DNA from: Gillisella vitis
Lineage (GTDB): Bacteria > Pseudomonadota > Alphaproteobacteria > Rhizobiales > Rhizobiaceae
Reading direction: 5' to 3'
Assembly: GCF_014204625.1 (NCBI RefSeq)
Contig: NZ_JACHLU010000002.1
Location: 124,001 to 188,000 of the forward strand
Length of the DNA: 64,000 bases
Shown: in pieces, positions 57,593-64,000 of the stretch
How the letters are laid out: every line of letters begins with the position of its first letter
Position numbering within the stretch: the stretch's first letter is position 1
Translations under genes and position numbers: made by a program
The notes under the pieces: model-generated
Database searches by the model: none
What the model saw: the letters and a program-made list of their open reading frames with translations, nothing else
Told to the model about the DNA's origin: nothing

Positions 57593-58377
57593 AGCGCAGA
57601 CAGAGGATAATCACGCAAATCGCGCAGCAATTGCACAAAATGCGCCACCTGATGCTGGCAAATCGCCTTGCCCTTTTCCGCTGTCCCCTTTGAGGCATCA
57701 CCAACGACGCCATGGGGGTTCAGGTCATGGGCAATCCATGCCAAGGTGTGCGGTGGGGTTGGTCCGAGAAAATCTGACCGCTCGCGCATCCACTCGGCCT
57801 TGGAGACAAAGTTTTTGGCATGATTCATCCGCACTAGATCGGGGCGAAAATGCAGCATCAGCGAGGTCTCGACCTCACCACCGTGAATGCCATATTGGGC
57901 CTCGTGGTCTGAGATCATGCCGTCGGGATGGCCAAACCGTGCCCATTGAGTGGCCACTACCGCCATCTGGAACCGCACCCGCATTTCGCGCGCGACAATG
58001 TTCATGATGTCGAGATTGCCGCCATGGGAATTGACGATCACCAGTTTGCGAACACCCGCTTCGGCCACTTTGCCGCCGATGGCCGTCCAGGCCGGAATCA
58101 GAATATCCGCCCCCAGCGACAGCGTGCCGGGACCATGGATATGCTCATTGGCCTTGCCGATTTCCTGAGTTGGCAACACCAGAACATCCAGATCATCGGG
58201 GCACTGCACTTTCAACTCTGCCAACATGCCATTGGCAATCACCACATCGGTGGCAATGGGCAGATGCGGGCCGTGTTGCTCGGTGGAGGCTATGGGCAGT
58301 ATGGCAATGGTGGTGTCTGGTGAAAGCCCTTTGAAATCATGGGTGTTTAGCTCGTTCCAGTAAAACGCTCGTGCCAT
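57577..58377 (-). CDS. creatininase-family amidohydrolase
   Basis: A zinc/manganese hydrolase of cyclic amides or related. I start at 58377 (MARAFYWNELN), with GAGG upstream; an ATG at 58425 would overlap the operator region. The 266-residue product has the metal motif PIASTEQHGPHLPIATDV and NSHGGNLDIMN. Substrates of this family include creatinine, formamido-pyrimidines and inosose. Given the deaminase and the importer, a cyclic nitrogen compound is the likely substrate. Confidence 0.85.
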   Translation of the reverse strand: MARAFYWNELNTHDFKGLSPDTTIAILPIASTEQHGPHLPIATDVVIANGMLAELKVQCPDDLDVLVLPTQEIGKANEHIHGPGTLSLGADILIPAWTAIGGKVAEAGVRKLVIVNSHGGNLDIMNIVAREMRVRFQMAVVATQWARFGHPDGMISDHEAQYGIHGGEVETSLMLHFRPDLVRMNHAKNFVSKAEWMRERSDFLGPTPPHTLAWIAHDLNPHGVVGDASKGTAEKGKAICQHQVAHFVQLLRDLRDYPLSALYSPS

Positions 58378-58435
58378 CCTGATGGTCCTCAATCTGTGTT
58401 GATGGCACCGTAAAGCCGCAACCATGCGCGGAAAA

Positions 58436-58461
58436 GCATCAATTTGTGCGCGCTATGATGC
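58436..58461. promoter_or_regulatory. 26-bp palindromic operator upstream of the creatininase gene
   Basis: GCATCA and TGATGC flank a 14-bp centre rich in GC. It is identical in arm sequence and total length to the site at 56522. It also faces the divergent phosphatase gene, which may not be controlled. Confidence 0.6.
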
Positions 58462-58586
58462 TAAAAAGAGGACAATAATTCGCGGCATCACAGTTAACCT
58501 TAATAATTGGTAACAACGGCATGGGCGGTTGAGCAGTTGAGAAACAACTTCAATCAGCGTAAAACAGGCAAAGAGGCTGGGTGTGA

Positions 58587-59366
58587 ATGATCAAGTTGTT
58601 GCGTAAAATTCTCGATACGGGATCAGAAGGTGATGTTTTGCCTGCGCGCTCACGGCTGACCTTTGATCCCGATGCCTTTTCGGCCATCTACGCCGTAGGC
58701 GATGTGCATGGCTGTTATCTCGAATTGCTTGAGGCAGAGTGCCGGATTTTGCGCGATGCCAACAATCGTGATGGGCGCAAGCTGATTGTCATGCTGGGCG
58801 ATTATGTGGATCGCGGCCCATCGTCATACCGGGTGCTGGAGCATTTGATGAAGCCCCTGCCGCCCCAGATTGAGCGGGTCAGCCTGTGCGGCAATCATGA
58901 CGATGCTTTTTGCCATTTTCTGGACGATCCTTCGGGTGGGCGTCGTTGGCTGGATTTTGGCGCGGCGGCCACGCTCTATTCCTATGGACTGGATATTGAT
59001 CAGGCCCTGCAAAAAGCCGGTGGCTTTGCGGGTCTGTCGTCTCAATTGGCAGAGGCCGTCCCTGCCAGTCATTATCATTGGCTGAAATCGCTGCCGGTGA
59101 TGCTCACCGTTGGGCAATTTCTGTTTGTTCATGCCGGGGTCAAGCCGGGCTTGAGCGTGGAGACGCAAACGGATCAGGATCTGATGTGGATCAGAGAACC
59201 ATTCCTGAGTCGGGGGCCGGAATTGCCCTTCACCGTGGTGCATGGCCACACGCCCACCGACGCCGTCACCTTTGGCAAAAACCGCATTGGTGTGGACACC
59301 GCCGCCTATGCCTCCGGCCATCTCAGTGTGGTGCGACTTGCCGCTGGTCAGGCAGACCTGATCTGA
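58587..59366 (+). CDS. PPP-family (serine/threonine-type) metallophosphatase
   Basis: A 259-residue cytoplasmic phosphatase. The motifs are GDVHGCYLELLE, GDYVDRG, GNHD, and HGHTPTDAV near the C-terminus. They resemble bacterial PrpA/ApaH-like phosphatases. The partner substrate is unknown. It is transcribed alone, on the plus strand. Confidence 0.88.
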   Translation: MIKLLRKILDTGSEGDVLPARSRLTFDPDAFSAIYAVGDVHGCYLELLEAECRILRDANNRDGRKLIVMLGDYVDRGPSSYRVLEHLMKPLPPQIERVSLCGNHDDAFCHFLDDPSGGRRWLDFGAAATLYSYGLDIDQALQKAGGFAGLSSQLAEAVPASHYHWLKSLPVMLTVGQFLFVHAGVKPGLSVETQTDQDLMWIREPFLSRGPELPFTVVHGHTPTDAVTFGKNRIGVDTAAYASGHLSVVRLAAGQADLI

Positions 59367-59436
59367 TGTGTCTGAAGATCGGTGCTTACGTTTCAGTGCG
59401 ATGATACCCTGTTTCTGGTTTGTAACTGTCTTCTGC

Positions 59437-60765
59437 TCACACGGCCAGGCGCTGCATGACAATGTTTCGAAGCTCAATTTTGGTATTACCGGCGGCATTT
59501 TCCGCGATAATTTCAAAGTAAATAAGGTCATGATCGACCACAAAGTCTGCGACAGCATTTTCGCCGGTTAGCGGGAAGCTATGCACAGTGTGCCCGAAAC
59601 GTTCCGCTATCCTGATGATGATGATTCCTTCGATTTTGCCAATGAGCGTCATCCGCCACAATCCGCGACCGAGATACCAGTAAGGACCATGGAATATGAT
59701 TCCTGAATCGGTTTTCGAAATATGAGTTGTGTCGGTTTCTTGACTGGTTGTTGAACTCCCCAGGATGTTGAGTTGCTCGGGATAAATTTCAAATTTCGAT
59801 CTGACGAGATCGATTTTATTCGCTTTTTTATTCGCCAATACGTATCCACCGAAATCAGAGAGAGTTTCCGGCTCTATTAAGTTCAGAGTAGAGTCTGGCA
59901 TAACTGCATATAGATCCATTCCCACTTCCTTAAAAAATGAAACGAGACGATCTTCATTGCCTGCGTTGATGCTCAATTTTTCAAACAGAATGACGATGTC
60001 AGATGACCGTTCAATAATCCCCTTCATTCCGCGAAGAACATTGTATTCGTGCCCTTCAACGTCGATCTTCACAATATTGGCGGTAAAATCAGGCGGAAAT
60101 ACTTCATCTGTCACCTTGATCTCCAGCTGAATTGCTTCAGCCGAGTGCTCGACAATGCCGCCACCACCAACATGTCCCGGAGGATAGGCAAAACTTGCGT
60201 TGCCAGCCCTGTCGGATAGGCCAAAGCGATGAACAGCGATCGCTTTGTTGAATCCATTCATAAATACAGACCTTGAAAGGAGCTCTGATACGAACGGGTG
60301 TGGTTCAAATGAATAAATTTTCCCGCGAGAGCGGATTTGTCGTGCAAATTTTAAGGAAAAATATCCTAAATTTGCCCCGACGTCGAGTATAATAGAGTCT
60401 GGCTTTACAAAGCTTTGCAAGACTTCTAAATTTTCTGTCTCATACTTGCCGCCATTTATGATGTTCGTTGGTCCACCGTAATCGTTAGAATTAACGAATA
60501 TAGGTGTCTCATCGGCTAAATATGTGAGAGATACCCCTCCACCAAGATATGAAGACATAGAATTTTTGATAAATTCTATGTTTCTGTCAATTTTTTCAAT
60601 TTTATATTCTATGTAATTTAGTTTGTTTAATTTTTTTGCAATTTTATTGCTGATCAAATCAATATAATATTCATTTTCAACATTTTCGGAATTTTTTTTA
60701 TTTAATTTTCCGGTTATTTTGTTGTAATAATATTTTATTTTTTTGATCGTTGAATTGAAATTCAC
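59437..60765 (-). CDS. FkbM-family methyltransferase with C-terminal beta domain
   Basis: The first 90 residues are Lys/Asn/Ile/Tyr-rich and coil-like. The SAM site VDVGANLGYFSLKFARQ-type (ILDVGANLGYFSL, about 130-143) and IVKIDVEGHEYNVLRGM belong to FkbM enzymes. A C-terminal domain (about 350-442, HGPYWYLGRGLWRMTLIG then a final LRNIVMQRLAV) looks like a beta-sandwich of the kind attached to glycan-modifying proteins. I infer methylation of a polysaccharide. The N-terminal part is strikingly AT-rich compared with neighbours, a sign of transfer. Confidence 0.82.
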   Translation of the reverse strand: MNFNSTIKKIKYYYNKITGKLNKKNSENVENEYYIDLISNKIAKKLNKLNYIEYKIEKIDRNIEFIKNSMSSYLGGGVSLTYLADETPIFVNSNDYGGPTNIINGGKYETENLEVLQSFVKPDSIILDVGANLGYFSLKFARQIRSRGKIYSFEPHPFVSELLSRSVFMNGFNKAIAVHRFGLSDRAGNASFAYPPGHVGGGGIVEHSAEAIQLEIKVTDEVFPPDFTANIVKIDVEGHEYNVLRGMKGIIERSSDIVILFEKLSINAGNEDRLVSFFKEVGMDLYAVMPDSTLNLIEPETLSDFGGYVLANKKANKIDLVRSKFEIYPEQLNILGSSTTSQETDTTHISKTDSGIIFHGPYWYLGRGLWRMTLIGKIEGIIIIRIAERFGHTVHSFPLTGENAVADFVVDHDLIYFEIIAENAAGNTKIELRNIVMQRLAV

Positions 60766-60852
60766 GTATAGATACCTTCTCTATGAGGGTTATTCTTTTC
60801 TGGCTTGACCCGATCTGTCTTTATCGATCACGCGACGAATGAATTGGTGGTA

Positions 60853-60957
60853 CTTTAGGGTTTGTCAGGGAAAAGTGGAACCCGTTTTCCCAAAAAACAA
60901 ACAAAAACAAGAGGAGTTAAAGTCTGTCTGGTTCAATCTGAGCCTGACAGACCCGAA
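60853..60957 (+). repeat. two-module palindromic repeat, GTTTGTC subtype
   Basis: P1 (GTTTGTC...AAAACAAAC) then P2 (AGTCTGTC/GACAGACT). It is the most complete forward copy in the window and lies between the FkbM and EamA genes. Confidence 0.85.
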
Positions 60958-61011
60958 TATACGCATTCGTCCGAGGGAGCATCGTATGGGCGGAGAAAAG
61001 ACAGGCCTGTT

Positions 61012-61908
61012 TCAGCGAGCAGCCGTTACTTTCGGCTTGCCCCATTCTGCCAGCGTAATGCCGCCCAGCACCAGTGCCAGCGCCAGCATGTGAAACCCTT
61101 CCAATCGCTCTCCTACCACAATCACCGACAGCAAAGTGCCGAAGATGGGCACGAGGTTGATGAACAGTCCGGCGCGATTGGCGCCGATAATGCTGACACC
61201 CTTGATGTAAAGCGTCTGAGAGATGAGCGAGGGCAGCAGGCCGCAGAACAGAATGAGCGCAATGCCGGTTGTGTCCGGCAGGATCATGGTGCCATTGGCG
61301 TCTTCCCAGGCCACCAGCGGGATGGTGGCCAGCATGGCTCCGAAGGAGAGTGAAGCCATCAGGCTTTTCCAGTGCAGGTCCGGCTTCCAGCGCAGTGCGA
61401 TGGTAAAAAGCGAATAACAGAGCACCGCCAGCATCATCAGCCCATCACCAATGTTGAGTTGTAGCGACATCAGGGCTGTGAGGTCGCCATGGCCTGCGGT
61501 GAGGGCAACGCCGATGAAGCTGATGACAAAGCCCAAAATCTGGACCTTTGAGGCCGGAATGCGAAACAGCAGAAAATTGAGAATAAAGATCAGCACCGGA
61601 ATGCCGCCTTGCTCAATCGCGCCGTTGACGGCACTGGTGTATTTGAGTGCCGAATAGAGAAAGCCGTTAAACGCAGTGTAGCCAATTGCGCCCAGCGCCA
61701 GCAACAGCGGAATATGACGCCGAATCAGCGGCCAGTCAGATCTGAGTTGATCAATTGAAATCGCCAGGAGAAGACAGAAGGCGATTGTCCAGCGACCGGC
61801 GTTGAGAATCATCGGGCTGACATGGCCCACAGCCAGTTTGCCTGCAACGGCATTGCCGCCCCACAAAAGCGTGGTCAACATCAGATAGGCATAGGCTCTG
61901 ATCTGCAT
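61012..61908 (-). CDS. EamA/DMT-family transporter
   Basis: A 298-residue inner-membrane protein with ten predicted helices and two EamA repeats; the first repeat starts LMLTTLLWGGNAVAGKLAVGHV. Substrates of such transporters are amino acids, nucleosides or other metabolites. The substrate here is unknown. It is divergent from purA. Confidence 0.88.
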   Translation of the reverse strand: MQIRAYAYLMLTTLLWGGNAVAGKLAVGHVSPMILNAGRWTIAFCLLLAISIDQLRSDWPLIRRHIPLLLALGAIGYTAFNGFLYSALKYTSAVNGAIEQGGIPVLIFILNFLLFRIPASKVQILGFVISFIGVALTAGHGDLTALMSLQLNIGDGLMMLAVLCYSLFTIALRWKPDLHWKSLMASLSFGAMLATIPLVAWEDANGTMILPDTTGIALILFCGLLPSLISQTLYIKGVSIIGANRAGLFINLVPIFGTLLSVIVVGERLEGFHMLALALVLGGITLAEWGKPKVTAAR

Positions 61909-62268
61909 CGGGTTTCCTCATGTGTGGGCGCATGGTGCCCGATATTTTGCTGTGGCCGTTTTCTCCTAAGGTTTTGCCAGATAAAAAGCCAGATTGCCCC
62001 ACACAAACGGGTCGCTTTCCTTAAAACAAAGCAGTATAGATGCGCGGGTTTGGAACGGCGCGAAAGCGCTGTGCCGGAGTTTGCCCGTTAATGTGCAAGT
62101 GCCTTCAACGCCCTTCAAAGCGTAAGTGTTGCACTTCTCGCGTTCGCGTGGTTTGCTTGAATGGGTGCGCGTAAGCGTGAGGATGATGTGTACGCATGAG
62201 CGCTTGGCGATTTGGCGCATGAGCACTTGGCGATTTTTTGCGCGTCAGCGCAAGGACAGGATTTGGAA
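61909..62268. other. EamA-purA intergenic region
   Basis: The region holds a tandem direct repeat GCATGAGCGCTTGGCGATTT (62194-62213) and GCATGAGCACTTGGCGATTT (62217-62236), 19 of 20 identical with a 3-bp spacer. A short CGC-rich stretch precedes it. It may carry the purA promoter, for example as an operator, but no -35/-10 pair is clear. Confidence 0.45.
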
Positions 62269-63567
62269 ATGACGAATGTCGTGGTGGTTGGCTCCCAATG
62301 GGGTGACGAAGGCAAAGGCAAGATTGTCGATTGGCTCTCTGAGCGCGCGGATGTGGTCGTGCGCTTTCAGGGTGGTCATAATGCCGGCCATACGCTCGTT
62401 ATTGATGGCGTGTCCTACAAGCTCTCTCTCCTGCCATCGGGTGTTGCACGCCCCGGCAAAATGGCGGTGATTGGCAATGGTGTGGTGGTTGACCCCCATG
62501 CGTTGATTGCAGAAATCGGCCGTCTTGATGCACAGGGCGTCAAGGTGTCGCCGGAGAACCTGCGCATTGCCGATAATGCCACGCTTATTCTGTCGCTTCA
62601 CCGCGAGCTGGATGGCTTGCGCGAAGATGCGGCCAGCAACAGCGGCACAAAAATTGGCACCACCCGTCGCGGCATTGGCCCGGCCTATGAAGACAAGGTT
62701 GGCCGTCGCGCCATTCGCGTGATGGATCTGGCCGACCCAGAAGGGCTGGCCGAAAAAGTGGCGCGCATTCTGCCCCATCACAACGCGCTGCGCCGTGGCT
62801 TTGGTGCGCCGGAAGTTGAGCATTCCACCATTATGGACGAATTGCTGTCGGTGGCCGACAAGGTTCTGCCATTCCGTGAAACCGTGTGGCTGATGCTGGA
62901 CAAAGAGCGTCGTCGCGGCGCGCGCATTCTGTTTGAAGGTGCGCAAGGCTCGTTGCTCGACATTGATCACGGCACCTATCCGTTTGTGACCTCATCCAAT
63001 ACCGTTGCCGGTCAGGCTGCGGCTGGCTCTGGCATGGGTCCGGGTTCGCTGGGCTATATTCTTGGTATCACCAAGGCCTACACCACCCGCGTCGGTGAAG
63101 GTCCGTTCCCGACCGAGCTGACCGATGAGATTGGCCAGTTTCTGGGCGAAAAAGGCCATGAATTTGGCACGGTCACGGGTCGCAAGCGCCGTTGCGGCTG
63201 GTTTGATGCGGCTTTGGTGCGCCAGTCGGTGGCCACCAATGGCATCACCGGCATTGCCCTGACCAAGCTGGATGTGCTGGATGGCCTTGATGAGCTGAAG
63301 ATCTGCGTTGGCTATAGGCTGGATGGTGAAGAGATTGATCATCTTCCAGCAAGCCAGGCAGCGCAGGCGCGCGTCGAGCCGATTTATATCACGCTGGAAG
63401 GCTGGAAAGAATCAACCGTTGGTGCGCGCAAATGGGCTGATCTGCCCGCGCAGGCCATCAAATATGTGCGTCAGGTTGAGGAGCTGATTGGTGCGCCGGT
63501 GGCGCTTCTGTCCACCAGCCCCGAACGTGACGACACCATACTTGTGACGGATCCATTTGAGGATTAA
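62269..63567 (+). CDS. purA: adenylosuccinate synthetase PurA
   Basis: The enzyme makes adenylosuccinate from IMP, GTP and aspartate. The ATG at 62269 ([18 protein letters not shown]) begins directly with the GTP-binding GDEGKGK motif, the family N-terminus. An ATG at 62212 in the same frame would run through the direct repeat and is rejected. The 432-residue product has [13 protein letters not shown] and [14 protein letters not shown] palindrome GCATCCC/GGGATGC lies 30 bp after the stop. Confidence 0.97.
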   Translation: MTNVVVVGSQWGDEGKGKIVDWLSERADVVVRFQGGHNAGHTLVIDGVSYKLSLLPSGVARPGKMAVIGNGVVVDPHALIAEIGRLDAQGVKVSPENLRIADNATLILSLHRELDGLREDAASNSGTKIGTTRRGIGPAYEDKVGRRAIRVMDLADPEGLAEKVARILPHHNALRRGFGAPEVEHSTIMDELLSVADKVLPFRETVWLMLDKERRRGARILFEGAQGSLLDIDHGTYPFVTSSNTVAGQAAAGSGMGPGSLGYILGITKAYTTRVGEGPFPTELTDEIGQFLGEKGHEFGTVTGRKRRCGWFDAALVRQSVATNGITGIALTKLDVLDGLDELKICVGYRLDGEEIDHLPASQAAQARVEPIYITLEGWKESTVGARKWADLPAQAIKYVRQVEELIGAPVALLSTSPERDDTILVTDPFED

Positions 63568-63737
63568 GGTTACATTTGAATTATCGTGTTGCATCCCGAA
63601 ACCGGGTCTCTATTTTGGGATGCGCAAAACAGCAGTAAGGAACGTCCCGGACTCCGGGTTGCCCGGAAGGCCGGGCTATCGGGAGGCCGGGTCTATATCG
63701 TCTTTCGGCCATGGCCGATGACCACGAGAAAGTACGG

Positions 63738-64000
63738 ATGGCAGATTTCGTAGCAGTTATTCGACGTGCCGTTGATGGCCTGTCGAACAATACCCCGGAA
63801 ATGCGTGTAAAGGTGTATGAGAAAGCTCGCGGTGCCGTGATGCGGCAGCTGGAGAACATGACACCCAAGCCGTCAGAGGAGATGTTGCGCCGCCAGCTGG
63901 ATAAGCTTGAGGTCGCCATCACTGACGTTGAGTCGGAATATGCCGAGGCGCTTCCGGCCGAAGATGAGACACTGGACGCTGAACCAGCCTATGAGCCGGA
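63738..64000 (+). CDS. partial gene of unknown function, runs off the window end
   Basis: The open frame has the start MADFVAVIRRAVDGLSNNT and continues past the edge. GAGAAAG lies 5 bp before the ATG; a second in-frame ATG lies at 63711. The visible 87 codons are helical and acidic toward the end (EYAEALPAEDETLDAEPAYEP). Rhizobial relatives downstream of purA are often large membrane-linked proteins with such a start, but I do not recognise it firmly. Confidence 0.6.
   Translation, partial: MADFVAVIRRAVDGLSNNTPEMRVKVYEKARGAVMRQLENMTPKPSEEMLRRQLDKLEVAITDVESEYAEALPAEDETLDAEPAYEP

Overview
The window looks like a chromosomal segment of a Rhizobiaceae bacterium of the Agrobacterium/Allorhizobium/Rhizobium type. 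The reasons are the block order tol-pal, ybgC, ruvCAB, serCA and purA, a sorbitol/mannitol smo cluster, a SorC-type regulator, and several families of palindromic intergenic repeats typical of this group. This assignment rests on gene order and protein character only. No database search was possible.

Region by region. 0.3-10.1 kb (minus strand) is the cell-envelope block ybgC, tolQ, tolR, tolA, tolB, pal, ybgF/cpoB, tilS and ftsH. 10.2-15.0 kb (minus) holds a DinB-like protein, two tandem NUDIX hydrolases, a Tat-exported phosphoesterase and the Holliday-junction genes ruvC, ruvA and ruvB. 15.2-25.1 kb (mostly plus) carries a luciferase-like monooxygenase, an outer-membrane barrel, DoxX, the serine operon serC-serA with a structured leader, a cytochrome bd operon cydA-cydB plus a DUF2474 micro-protein behind an FNR-type box, and a Tim44-like protein. 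25.2-26.9 kb contains repeats, a small membrane protein, a long, strongly structured stretch that looks like an RNA, and a lipoprotein transglycosylase. 26.9-30.3 kb is siderophore uptake (TonB receptor plus FhuF reductase) and a tRNA-Met. mnmA and a NIT-domain chemoreceptor follow.

34.8-45.4 kb is a polyol catabolism cluster on the minus strand: regulator, ABC importer (SmoE, SmoF, SmoG, SmoK), sorbitol dehydrogenase, mannitol-type dehydrogenase, HAD phosphatase and an FGGY pentulose kinase. 45.5-48.8 kb carries ung, an aldehyde dehydrogenase coupled to a RidA protein, and a small periplasmic protein. 48.9-50.05 kb is a 1-kb accessory block with unusual base use: a RelE/ParE-like gene overlapping a Shedu-like (DUF4263) nuclease gene, bounded by 39-bp direct repeats derived from the 3' end of the neighbouring oxidoreductase gene. 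50.0-58.4 kb is a heterocycle-catabolism cluster (FAD oxidase, cytosine-deaminase-like amidohydrolase, NMT1-type ABC importer, LysR regulator, creatininase family) with a shared 26-bp palindrome in front of two of its transcription units. The window ends with a PPP phosphatase, an AT-rich FkbM methyltransferase, an EamA transporter, purA and the start of a further gene.

The most unusual points are the RelE/Shedu mini-island, the structured intergenic RNA candidate at 25.9-26.25 kb, a MITE-like element present twice with 13-bp inverted ends and 9-bp target duplications (one copy having rewritten the end of the pentulose-kinase gene), and palindromic repeats that supply the stop codons of neighbouring genes. 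I recognised no transposase, integrase, CRISPR array, rRNA or prophage.
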